From: Cylindrotheca closterium
Taxonomy: Eukaryota > Bacillariophyta > Bacillariophyceae > Bacillariales > Bacillariaceae
Assembly: GCA_933822405.4 (NCBI GenBank)
Contig: CAKOGP040002314.1
Location: forward strand, 97,364 to 161,363
DNA: 64,000 nucleotides
Direction: 5' to 3'
Every line of letters begins with the position of its first letter. The first letter of the stretch is position 1. Shown one piece after another: positions 19,733 to 29,160 of the stretch. The position numbers were made by a program, and so were the translations under genes. Under the pieces are notes generated by a model. The model was not told the origin of the DNA and ran no database searches. It saw nothing but the letters and a program-made list of their open reading frames with translations.

Positions 19733-20161
19733 CTATTCCGATGACATCGAAGAATCACACCTACTATCATGGCGAAATCTAGGAGCTCTTGTCCTTGCAA
19801 GAATCAGCGAATCACATTCCATTTTTAGTTCTTTTATGAAATTCATTTCCGATATTTGCAATGTCGCACCATCGTGATGCTCGTGAACGCAACTGTGACC
19901 ATTATTCTTTGCCAAGACCTGTGAATCGTTCTCTGTTTGCAATTGTTGTGATTCTGACGATTTGTTTTGAAGCGACAATTGAATTCCATGCTTCAATGAA
20001 ATCCCCTCCAACAGACGGTGCAGGCTTTTCGTCCGTGTTTGTGCTGGTGTTCTTTGTGAAATCACCGAACCGTCCTCATGCACATGGACACATCTGGGAG
20101 CTCTTCTCCTTGACAAGATTAATGAATCGCGTTTTGGCTGATGGGTTTCCGCTAGAGTCAT
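19733..20161 (-). CDS. Unrecognised 142-aa protein with three copies of the array motif
   Basis: Start at the ATG at 20161 (MTLAETHQPK). The protein carries the motif three times: RDSLILSRRRAPRCVHVHED near the N-terminus, ENDSQVLAKNNGHSCVHEHH in the middle and ECDSLILARTRAPRFRHDSR near the C-terminus. The KSLHRLLEGISLKHGI block lies between the first two. It therefore combines the A-type (P-x-C-x-H) and B-type (KHGI) elements that are separate genes further left. The Cys/His spacing C-x-H-x-H could bind metal, but a single Cys per repeat makes a classical zinc finger unlikely. Function unknown; it is not a known family to me. Confidence 0.55.
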   Translation of the reverse strand: MTLAETHQPKRDSLILSRRRAPRCVHVHEDGSVISQRTPAQTRTKSLHRLLEGISLKHGIQLSLQNKSSESQQLQTENDSQVLAKNNGHSCVHEHHDGATLQISEMNFIKELKMECDSLILARTRAPRFRHDSRCDSSMSSE

Positions 20162-20737
20162 GATATGGAGAGGTATTTCTTTTTTCACTTTTCGTGCTCC
20201 TGATTTTTGGTTTTTAAATTTTTATGAGAATAAACAAAAAATGTGGCGAAAAACTGCAGAGAAACTATGACTATGGAATGACTATTTCAATATATATTTT
20301 AACATATTTCAAAATATATATGGACACGTGTACGTGTACTTATGGACATTACAGTCACCACCTACTGTGTGGACCTGGGAAGAATAAATCAGCCCCTTTA
20401 AAATGCCTTCTTCTTAGAAGTGGAGTTCTGTTTTCAGCCAAAACTAAGCCCGATCATCGAATACTTTTGAGGACGCAAAAGGCGGCTGATATTATACTAC
20501 TAACGACTATTAATAAATAATTTCAAGCAATGGTTTCAAGCAATGCTTGATCAAACGTTCACCAATTGTACCAGATTGCATCCAATTTTGTAGATTTTGA
20601 GAGCACGTATCATTTCAAAAGTGAGAAGTTATCTTGATGAAGGTATTTAGAAAAAATTTTTATGATATTATTCTGTGAAGTTGTTGTCAATTCAATGCTA
20701 TTTACAATCACGATTGTTCAAAACTGGGCGAAACTTT
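20162..20737. other. AT-rich intergenic spacer
   Basis: About 575 bp, AT-rich, with the short palindromic stretch ACGTGTACGTGT near 20326. Only short non-conserved ORFs; nothing was supported as a gene. Confidence 0.4.
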
Positions 20738-21229
20738 CTATGGCCATTGGGTATTACCGATGTCGCCGTGAATGCATTTGGGAACTCGTTTTTTTGCCAA
20801 GACCATCGAATCACCTTTCTTCAGAGTTCCCAGATCATACTTCTTATTTTTCTTGCTGGAGAATATATCATCGACATTCCTGGTAGGTAATCCGTGGAGT
20901 CGCTTCTTGAGCACTATCATTGAATCACTCCGGCTCTCATGCGAGCAATTAGAAGCTCTTATCTTTGCGAGCCGAGCTAAATCGCCGCTCGTTAGAACAC
21001 TAGCGTCAGGCCCAGCGCGTCGAACTCTCTGGGTGGAATCTCCGAGTAGTCCAATAATGTCATCATCATCGTCATCGTCACTGAGACTGGTATCGATCTC
21101 CTCAGAAGACGACGGACCTAGTACTTTCATGCCCTTCACCAACAGAGATGGTGGTTGAACTCCATTGTGAGGCACATGATGAGTGCTGCGCTCCTGGACA
21201 CGATCTGACAGGGGACTGAAGGGTGTCAT
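20738..21229 (-). CDS. Unrecognised 163-aa protein with acidic block and three array motifs
   Basis: Start at the ATG at 21229 (MTPFSPLSDRVQ). Order: a Ser/Pro-rich N-terminus, an acidic block SLSDDDDDDDIIGLLGDSTQ equivalent to DEDDDIMSLTDSV of the 15922 protein, then GDLARLAKIRASNCSHESR, RSDSMIVLKKRLHGLPTRN, a VDDIFSSKKNKKY linker, and KGDSMVLAKKRVPKCIHGD. It ends a few residues later. The last motif is almost identical to the one at 15922-16611, which shows that the two ends of the array belong to one family. No signal peptide or membrane segment. Function unknown. Confidence 0.55.
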   Translation of the reverse strand: MTPFSPLSDRVQERSTHHVPHNGVQPPSLLVKGMKVLGPSSSEEIDTSLSDDDDDDDIIGLLGDSTQRVRRAGPDASVLTSGDLARLAKIRASNCSHESRSDSMIVLKKRLHGLPTRNVDDIFSSKKNKKYDLGTLKKGDSMVLAKKRVPKCIHGDIGNTQWP

Positions 21230-22009
21230 TGATTTGTTTGCTTGCCGATTTTGTGATATTGTGAAACATCGAAATCAAACTGTGTTTTTTCATAAAATGA
21301 GCAGAAGAATTTTGCCAACAGCATATTCCATTGAGTTATTTATGAAGAGGAGAATTCTCTAACTTGCCCAAGGCAAGATCGGACATTACACGTCATATCC
21401 AATGACTCCGATATATGTATCTCATTTATGGTGAATTCGTTTATTAAGGAAGAATGAATCGAAAATTCAACTTGCATCACTGGTCGGTGAACCGTTCCCC
21501 GGTACTCGAATGACCGTTTCACTGGAAAATGTGGCATGGAAAAAAAATGTACTGTACTGTAGGTACGCTACCACTGTGGCAATGTATCTTGTCACAGTCA
21601 GATTCGTTTGTTTAGGAATACCGCGTAGCGAACATATTTTTAAACACACCTTGTTGGTGATCGCACCGGGGCTCCCGTGACCTTTTCGATGGAAAATGTG
21701 GTTTGGAGAATGGGTTAGCGTATGTTACCAAGAAACCTCGCAGTGGCGGAGAATGAAATACAATATGTCTTCAATAGAAACAACGAACAAAACATCTTTC
21801 CAGTCGGATAGAAAGACTCCCGCCTACAGGAGCTCACTTTTAAATTCTTTGACCGCCTCCTTCGTCCATCGGTACGGTAAATCAACAATGACCATCGCTA
21901 GTACTTTAGTGTGAATAACTACCACCATATTATAATTCTATATTCTTTACCTACGGTATGATGTAACAGAGCCAGATGCTTATTCTTGTCCATCCAAATC
22001 ACTGAAACC
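21230..22009. other. Intergenic region with a diverged direct repeat
   Basis: About 780 bp. Two ~50-bp segments, about 21490-21540 and 21655-21706, resemble each other (both end GGAAAATGTGG after a CCGG-rich stretch), about 165 bp apart. GTACTGTACTGTAGGTAC occurs near 21550. No gene was supported. Confidence 0.4.
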
Positions 22010-23334
22010 TTAGAATGACCCAAAAATGAGAGCCAACATCATGCCACATACTCCGGTCAGGCCAAATCCAAAGGCTCCAGATGGAGCATATCCAATTCCG
22101 GCTTCAGGGTCCCAAAAGATTTCTTCGGCCATTTGAGCGCCAGGACCTACAAAGCTAAAGGCCATATTGTCGGAGCCATCCGATGCCGATGTAGCAACCA
22201 CTTGAATCGTAGTGCTGGCGACTCCAACAGCTGTGTCATTCGTAGGAGCAGTGACATCACCAGCTTGGGCGGAGGATACCAAAATGGGGGCATCTGTGAC
22301 ATCGGTCGAGTTGCTGACAGTATAAACCACTGCATCACGAGCCCAAGTAAACTCCCCAAATGGACGAAGAATTGTTGTGTCAATGGTGCTTGTACCAAAC
22401 CTGACAGCCACACTAGCAGGTTGAACAACTTGTTGGTCGTCTTCGTAGTCAATATCAACCTCGGTTCCACTCTCGACATTGGCCAAAACGGCCATGTTAG
22501 AAGCCCTTTGTTGCCATTGATACCCCTTGATATCAACATCGATCTTCATTTTGTTCGCAGTTACTTCGGCACCGTCTCCACCAGGGGAAATGGTAAAGAA
22601 AAAGGTGGCAACTTTGTCGAGCGTCGAAATTTGGAACTTGATGTCTCCATTGGGTTCCATTTTGACTTTGGAGAAGGGTGCCATTTTTGTAAGATCAATA
22701 GAGCTGACGGTACTGTCCTCGTCAAAGTTGTAGGCCTGGGCTGTAGCAGAGGCGGGGATAACTCCGTCTGGCTTGGCATATTCAATGAGACGGTCAAAAA
22801 CAACTTCGTATTCCGTTTCTGTAGTCTGTTTCTGTTCAGCTAGACTGCGGCCACCTGCGCCTGCTACAGTAACGTTCTGATCCTCGGCATTGACAGATGG
22901 ACTTGGACTGTCGGGAGTTTCTGACTTGACTTCCTGCTCGTATTTGACCTTGATCTTGAGTCCCTTCTCGTCATAGGAACACTTGTACTTGATTTTGTCG
23001 GTGGTCTTGAGCAGGTCCGACTTGTCCTTGCTTTTGCATTTGAACTCGACTTCCGTTCCGGTGTCGATCTCTGTGAGGTAAGAGAAGGGATGAAATGATG
23101 AGACTCGTCTGTCGATCGAGGTGGTAAATGATGATGCGGTTTTGACTTACCCAGCTCGCATTCTCGACTAATGACGACATCTTTGTCGTCCTTCTTCTTG
23201 TTGTCCTTGTTATCGTCCTTTTTCAAGTTGCGAAGAGAAGAGCGAGGATTGGCGGTGGTGTATGATGGTTCTGCATGCGATGTGCTAAGAGAAGCAGCAA
23301 GTAGAGCAAAGAAGGTAGTCGTGCAAAATTTCAT
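22010..23334 (-). CDS. Secreted beta-rich protein, paralogue of 26438-27790 (2 exons)
   Basis: Exons 23334-23151 and 23070-22010 join at phase 1 to give 414 aa. The N-terminus MKFCTTTFFALLAASLSTSHA is a clear signal peptide. The mature part has a Lys/Asp-rich linker, a short Cys-containing block (ECELEIDTGTEVEFKCKSK), then a long conserved region beginning YEVVFDRLIEYAKPDGV and including TFFFTISPGG, KMKIDVDIKGYQWQ, GEFTWARDAVVYT and AEEIFWDPEAGIGYAPS. The last ~20 residues are hydrophobic (GLTGVCGMMLALIFGSF), which suggests a membrane or GPI anchor. The layout resembles secreted skeletal organic matrix-type proteins of corals, a similarity recalled, not tested. The paralogue lies 4 kb away on the same strand with an intron at the same place and phase. 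Function unknown; extracellular or cell-surface location is inferred. Confidence 0.8.
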
Positions 23335-23885
23335 GTTGGTTTTGATGCGTTTTTGTTTCGATGCAGTCCGAAAATGTGAGCAGATCAGGCCCATCTCTAG
23401 TTGGACATCGATCGTGCAACGCCCTTAAGGTTAGCGAATCATCGGAAGCTCAACGGTTTTAAAATATTGCAAGCATATTGGAATACACATGAGGATTTGC
23501 GATAACACGTGTATTAATTGGCCTTCGGCATCTTCTCGTTTGGAGTATCTCCCATTCAACGGCAAAAAGCTTCTTCTGTTTCCCATTACCAGGTTCGTAC
23601 CGGTACCTGGTACCGGTACCAGGTAGCATGATACGTCATGAAATAATCGATGAGTCAGTTGGTCGATGTAGTCGAACACCGTCGATGATTAAATTTATTA
23701 ATCTATTTTACATTGTCAGATTCCTGATTCCATCGAAACGGGCTCAGACCCAAATCGAAATCATCATCTTCAAAGAAGCCGAGCAGCAACAAATCCTATC
23801 GTTGCCTTTTGCGATTGGATTCCTGCGTCCAGTTCACCATTCTTCACTCAGTCAAAAGGAAAATAGCCATAGAGAAGAATCAATC
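23335..23885. other. Divergent promoter region with GGTACCGGTACC palindromes
   Basis: About 550 bp between the secreted protein (leftward) and the Gln-rich protein (rightward). At 23600-23627 sits a compound palindrome; CTGGTACCGGTACCAG at 23609-23624 is perfect. No gene was supported, though the rightward frame is open from 23628 without a convincing start. Confidence 0.55.
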
Positions 23886-26276
23886 ATGTCGAATATGGAA
23901 AACATGTTAATGGACGACTCTTCGTCAGGGGAATCTGACGATGAAGTTGTTGTCCCCACCAATCGCCCAGTCGCATCTGCGATTGCGGCTGCGGCTGCTC
24001 CACAAGCAGCACCTGTGGCTGCGCCAAGACCGGCAGCAGTGCCACCGCAACCAAGTGCACAAGACCAGCAGAAAGAGCGCCTGAAGAATCTTTATCGTGC
24101 TCAGCAGACTATGAGACCACAACCATCTTCAGCACCGATGCAACCTCCTCCTTCTTTATCGGAGTCTGCTTCACCTTCCATGCCTGGTCCTGGTCCTGGT
24201 CCTGGTCCTGGTTCTCATATAAACCACCCAGGTCGAAGAATGTCAAGTGGTTCTTACAATTCTTCGCATCAACGGTCCTATGCGCCTTCGCCACAGCAAC
24301 CAACACCAACAACGCAAGGTGGCCCACAACCGCCTCAGATGAACATGACTCGACGGCCCTCTCAAACACGAACACAACAACCACAAATGCCGCAGCGATC
24401 CCAACCACAAATGCAACAACACCCGCAAATGTCTTCACATTCTTCTGCACAGTACAATCCGCACAGTCGTAGTAGCCATGGAAGCCATCCTTCTCAGTCC
24501 TCAAGATCGCAAATGGTTCCACCTCAGTCAGCAAGAACTTCTTCCCATCCAACATCTCACGATCCCTATGCTCCTGCCCCTTATGCCAACATGCAATCTC
24601 GAGAGCAACCGCGACAAACGAGCATGCCGTCTCATACTTCGCGACCGTCCTCCTCTTCATCATACCCAAGTGCACAGCCTGTGAACCCATCGGCTCCAGT
24701 GCAGTCGTCGCATTCCTCCTCTGGTCGACCTCCTCAACAACTGTCGGCACAGGAACAAGCTGCTCAAGCCACAAGACGAAAGAGGCAATACACACTCTTC
24801 ACGCAAGTTCTCTTGAAACGTCTCGAAAAGGAGAATCCAAGTATGCATCGTGCCGCAAAGGCGACCATCCAGGAATGTGCGATTCGGAACAAGAAGAAAC
24901 AACCAGGGTATGAATCGCTCACTAACGCTCTAATGCCCCGGCTCAAGGAACTAGTGGGAAAGCCGTTTTGGAATACAACGCAAAAGGTCCTGCATAATCA
25001 TTTGGCAAAACACAAGAGTAGTGAGGCAATCAAGCAGCAGCAGCAGCAAAAGGCCGCCCAACAACAGAAATTGGAAAGTCAAAATCAGCAGCAACGACAG
25101 CGTGAAGCCCAGGTGCATGCACAACGGCAAGCACAGCTTCGTCAACAGCAGCAACAGCAAGCAGCCCAACCCAATCTATCAAGATTGCAACAAGAGGTTA
25201 CCAATCGAAAAACTGAGATTAATCGAGCGGCTCCGACCAGTAGTGCTGCTGCGGCCAAGCTCACCAGTACCCAAAAGAAACAAGCACTTGCCAAGCAACG
25301 AGGTCGAGTTACCTCGCCGAGTCCTGCCTCCCGTAAACCAGGGACCCCTGCCGCTGCTACCACGTTACCGCCAACAAAGGTGGAAGAACCTCCCAAAGAA
25401 TACAACGAACTCATGCAAATGGTAGACCAAGCGGTTTCATATGATTATAAGACAGCTGGCACACTGCTCAAGGCCAGCAAGACTGACTTGCACGTGGACG
25501 ACGAGCAGAAACGGCTTTTGTATGGTGACGTCAAACCGAAACTTCCTCCTCCCCGAACACAAGGACCAAGGCCTGGTTGGGACAAGACCAACGTTTTGTC
25601 GGCGCGAGCCGCTTGGGCTCGGGTAAGACTCCCGGAACAGCCTGAGGCCGCACCTGGTGTTCCAATGACACGGCCATCGGCAGCTCGAGGACAAAATGAC
25701 ACCTCCTGGGCCCATGAGCAAAAGGCCGAACAGGACGAGGTATTGGCACTGCTTTCCGAAGCATCCCAGCACTATCTCAAAGACATTTTGAGGAAGGCCG
25801 TTCACTGTTCGCGTCAGCGACAAAACGTTGACGGGATCCGCCTGTGGCATCAGCAGCATGTGTCCGCGGTTCATGGCAAAGAAGCTCCATTATCCTTGCG
25901 CTTGGGTTGTGATGTTTCGAGACAGGTTGCGCAAGTGGCAGGAAATGCAGCCTTGACTTGCAAACGAATGGAAGAAGCTTTGGAACGGAAGAGCGGAGTC
26001 CCTGCTAGTGCTCGCATTCTCAAGGAGGCCACTTTGCAAGAGGCCACAAGTATGGGCGACTTAGCCTTGAAACCACAACTGGGCAGAGGTCCTGCCAATG
26101 CCGAGCTACAAGCGCGACGATCCTTCGAGGAGTATGGTGGAAAGCACGCATCGGAGCCTCCCTTGGGCCGAGTTCCCAAAAAGGCCAAGGTAGAAATCGT
26201 TGATTTGGTGCACGGACAAACACTATTGCAAACATTGGGTCATCGGGCAGTTACCTCCAAAGTGACTTCGTATTAA
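23886..26276 (+). CDS. Gln/Pro/Ser-rich nuclear-type protein, possible transcription co-activator
   Basis: Start chosen at the ATG at 23886 (MSNMENMLMDD), because the frame upstream encodes promoter-like sequence with palindromes. It gives 796 aa. Residues ~1-300 are low complexity: Ala/Pro, a PG dipeptide run, then Ser/His/Gln-rich. Residues ~300-380 form an ordered block beginning YTLFTQVLLKRLEKENPSMH and ending FWNTTQKVLHNHLAKHK, followed by a poly-Gln coiled stretch (~380-440). The C-terminal third includes DEVLALLSEASQHYLKDILR, which resembles the histone-fold helix of SAGA subunit ADA1 or TFIID subunit TAF4, and ends KKAKVEIVDLVHGQTLLQ. A TAF4- or ADA1-like role in RNA polymerase II transcription is an inference from this short stretch and the composition. 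It is intronless and lies between two secreted paralogues on the other strand. Confidence 0.75.
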   Translation: MSNMENMLMDDSSSGESDDEVVVPTNRPVASAIAAAAAPQAAPVAAPRPAAVPPQPSAQDQQKERLKNLYRAQQTMRPQPSSAPMQPPPSLSESASPSMPGPGPGPGPGSHINHPGRRMSSGSYNSSHQRSYAPSPQQPTPTTQGGPQPPQMNMTRRPSQTRTQQPQMPQRSQPQMQQHPQMSSHSSAQYNPHSRSSHGSHPSQSSRSQMVPPQSARTSSHPTSHDPYAPAPYANMQSREQPRQTSMPSHTSRPSSSSSYPSAQPVNPSAPVQSSHSSSGRPPQQLSAQEQAAQATRRKRQYTLFTQVLLKRLEKENPSMHRAAKATIQECAIRNKKKQPGYESLTNALMPRLKELVGKPFWNTTQKVLHNHLAKHKSSEAIKQQQQQKAAQQQKLESQNQQQRQREAQVHAQRQAQLRQQQQQQAAQPNLSRLQQEVTNRKTEINRAAPTSSAAAAKLTSTQKKQALAKQRGRVTSPSPASRKPGTPAAATTLPPTKVEEPPKEYNELMQMVDQAVSYDYKTAGTLLKASKTDLHVDDEQKRLLYGDVKPKLPPPRTQGPRPGWDKTNVLSARAAWARVRLPEQPEAAPGVPMTRPSAARGQNDTSWAHEQKAEQDEVLALLSEASQHYLKDILRKAVHCSRQRQNVDGIRLWHQQHVSAVHGKEAPLSLRLGCDVSRQVAQVAGNAALTCKRMEEALERKSGVPASARILKEATLQEATSMGDLALKPQLGRGPANAELQARRSFEEYGGKHASEPPLGRVPKKAKVEIVDLVHGQTLLQTLGHRAVTSKVTSY

Positions 26277-26437
26277 AGTTTTGAACTTCTGTTTTTAATC
26301 GATGCGTTTTGAGATAATCGCAATATATTATATTTTCTATATCATGTTCTTCGACTACTTATTCTGTTTTTCTGTTTTGAGCAAGTTCAGTTTATAGGGC
26401 ACTTCAAATGAGAGCCACTGTCAAACACTCCTTCAGC

Positions 26438-27790
26438 TTATAGGGCGCTGATCATGGCAGCCAACATCATGCCACATACTCCGACCAAGCTAAATCCAAA
26501 GGCTCCAGATGGAGCATATCCGATTCCTGCTTCAGGATCCCAAAAGATCTCTTCTGCCATTTGAGCACCAGAGCCGACAAAGCTAAACGCCATACTATCG
26601 GAACCATCGGATGCCGATGTAGCGACAACTTGAATAGTAGCACTGGCCACAACAGATGTGTCATTGGTAGGAGCAATTACATCTCCTTGGGCAGCCTGAG
26701 CAGTGGAAATCATAGGGGTGTCGGTTGTCGAGTTGGTAGAATTTCCAGCGGTATAAACTACTGCATCACGAGCCCATGTGAATTCTCCAAAGGGGCGAAG
26801 CATCGAGGCGTCAATGGAACTCGTTCCAAAGTTGACAGCAACACTAGCAGGCTGTACAACTTGTTCGTCGTCTTCGTAGTCAATGTCAACCTCGGTACCA
26901 CTTTCCACATTGGCCAAGACTGCCATGTTGGAGGTACTTTGCTGCCACTGATATCCCTTGATATCGACATCAATCTTCATCTTGTTGGCAGTTACTTCGG
27001 CTCCTTCTCCGCCTGGGGAAATAGTGAAGAAGAAGGTGGCAACTCCGTCAACAGTAGAAATTTGCCACTTGATGTCTCCATTGGGTTGGACAGCGACAGG
27101 TGTAAAGGCAGACATGTTGGTGAGGTCGATAGAGCTAACGGTAGTATCTTCGTCAAAGTTGTAAGCTTGGGACGTGGCTGATGCGGCAACCACACCATTA
27201 GGCTTGGCATACTCAATGAGGCGATCGAAGACAACCTCATACTCGGTTTCGGTGGTCTGAGTCTGTTCAGCTCGACGGCGGTCATCTCCCCCAGCAACAG
27301 TTGTAGATTCGTTTTCGTTATCTGTTTCGTTTTCGTTTTCGTTGTCTGTTTCGTTTTCGTTATCTGTTTCGTTTTCGTTGTCGGGTGTCTCGGTTTCAAT
27401 TTCTTGTTCGTACGAGACCTTGACTTTGAGCCCCTTCTCATCGTACGAAACTTTGTATTTGATCTTATCTTCAGTTTCCATAAGTTCCGACTTTGTTTTG
27501 CTCTTGCATTGGAACTCGACTTCTTCTCCACTGTCAACCTCTGTAAAAGAAGGAAATTCAGTTAAGGGTGAGGACTATGTTTGGCAGAGCAATTGAAGCA
27601 ATCCTGCTGTTCTTGTGCCTCACTTACCAAGTTCACATTCTCTTGTAGTGACAGCATCTTCGACATCATCGCTGCTTTCATCGAGCCGCCGAAGCTTTGG
27701 ACGGAGCTGACTGTACTTGTATGCGTTTGCATTTGAAGTGCTGAGAGAAGCAGCAAATACAGCGAAGAGGGTGGCGGTTGAAAATTTCAT
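26438..27790 (-). CDS. Secreted beta-rich protein with NENETD repeat, paralogue of 22010-23334 (2 exons)
   Basis: Exons 27790-27628 and 27540-26438 join at phase 1 to give 421 aa. Signal peptide MKFSTATLFAVFAASLSTSNA. The body matches the 22010-23334 protein nearly throughout: EVDSGEEVEFQCKSK, YEVVFDRLIEYAKPNGV, TFFFTISPGG, DVDIKGYQWQQ, GEFTWARDAVVYT, EEIFWDPEAGIGYAPSGAFG, and a hydrophobic C-terminus. The main difference is an Asn-Glu-Asn-Glu-Thr-Asp repeat (about 27306-27380) where the paralogue has only a short linker. This points to minisatellite expansion in the stalk between the N-terminal block and the conserved domain. Intron position and phase are shared, so the pair arose by gene duplication. 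Its 5' flank (27790-28030) is followed by a decayed CRAL-TRIO gene. Confidence 0.8.
27306..27380 (-). repeat. In-frame minisatellite coding NENETD units
   Basis: TCGTTTTCGTT/TATCTGTTTCGTTTTCG-type units repeat about four times and encode acidic ETDNEN repeats. Absent from the paralogue at 22010-23334. Confidence 0.8.
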
Positions 27791-28059
27791 GTTGGTTTCG
27801 AGTTGAGTGGGCTGATTTTTTGTGAGGAAATTTGAAATTGTGCGCGAGGTGGAATCATCGGAGGACGGCAATCGTGCCTTGATCGTGCAAACTCTTCGAA
27901 TGATCGGAATCTTGTCAAATTGTATTGGAATGATGCCGATACATAGAGGCATGTGCTTTTTCATAATTTGTGAGAAATCTGAGATCAATTTCTTCTGTTG
28001 GTTCTCACGAATCGACTCGTCTGACTAGTAACGCCAACACGTGTGCGCGCGTCCATATT

Positions 28060-29000
28060 TCGCCATCATCTGTTCTTACGAACTCTCGGAACAACTTCGA
28101 AGCTGGTCCCTTGATCATTGCACGCACCAGTGGCGACCGCATTCTCAGCACTATCGACTCTTTCTTTTGTCATCTGCTCCAGGCGCCGGCGGGTACTTTT
28201 GGCTCATTGATTACGGGCTGGTCTGCATGATTTGGGCGGCATGACTGCCTTCACGCATGCTTAATCTTCTTCGCCATGATCGACTGCATGGTGCAAGATT
28301 CTGGCCGATGATTAAAATGTACCAAGTGGTGAAGTAGCATCGACATTTGGCTCTTCAGAAGGTGGCTGAATGCTCGGATAACTAGCGACACCCAGGTGTT
28401 CCGTCCGAAGGTGCTCGTATACAATCAACCATTTCGAATATCCTCGCGAAAACAGCCCTCTGGGTTGATGGGGCTGGAATCGGTGTTGATGCCGTCGCTA
28501 CTGAGCTGACACTGCAGTTCAATGTCACTGCCATAATGTATACGTCATCTCGCCTTATCAGAATCCCGCATCAACTTGAGTACCCACCTCCGAAATAATG
28601 AATTGAAGAGGTCAAGCTTCTCTTGCCGTGCCTCTAGGCAAAAGTTCTTCGCTGGGTAGCGGATGCGACTGCTTTTGATCATGTCAATGATTTCCAATGT
28701 CGGGTTGACTTTAGGCATTGTAGGTGGCTAATCTATCGTGGAAGCGGCATAGAAATCAAACACGAGCTGTTTAAAAAATGGGCCGTATTTTGATAACACG
28801 GATTGATCACAACAGAGGTGAGAAGGCGAACCAACATTGAAGCTGAAACAGTTATAGCTGATGGATGTACGTACCCCTTTCATTTGATCCTCAGGAATCG
28901 AAACGAGAATATTGAAGTAGACATCGTAGGCCAATCGATAAAAGGTTCCCGGTTCTTGTGCTGTCTTCGTGCCTTTGATTTGGCTTGCTGATGACGGAGA
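28060..29000 (-). pseudogene. Decayed copy of the CRAL-TRIO/DUF6824 gene
   Basis: Read leftward, this region aligns in order with the intact gene at 29161-30819: RLAYDVYFNILVSIPEDQMK, an intron position, LVFDFY, EARQEKLDLFNSLF, RRRIHYGSDIEL, LSSDGINTDSSPINPEG and EDIRN. There a TGA and a frameshift occur in the IRNDWLYDHLRRER segment, and the frame resumes in another register with PSIQPPSEEPNVDA. Further left, DNA resembling the linker (28180-28300) and the very 3' end (TTGTTCCGAGAGTTCGTAAG near 28080) remain, but nearly all of the DUF6824 domain is deleted. The N-terminal ~200 codons are also missing. It is the third member of a local family on the same strand. Confidence 0.8.
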
Positions 29001-29160
29001 AAGATCGGAATCTTGTTTGAATCGCCCCGAATACACAAGCATGATGCATTTATGTGCCCTTTCATATTTGTTGAGTCAATTATGTCCGAGATCTTTGCGC
29101 ACCAAGATACAGTCCCCAGTACTGTACTGCTTCGATACATTACAATCAATATCCGATTCA

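Noticed and set aside
23628..23885. 86-residue N-terminal extension of the Gln-rich protein
   Set aside because: The segment follows the palindromic promoter region and has no low-complexity or conserved features of the protein; the ATG at 23886 is the more likely start.
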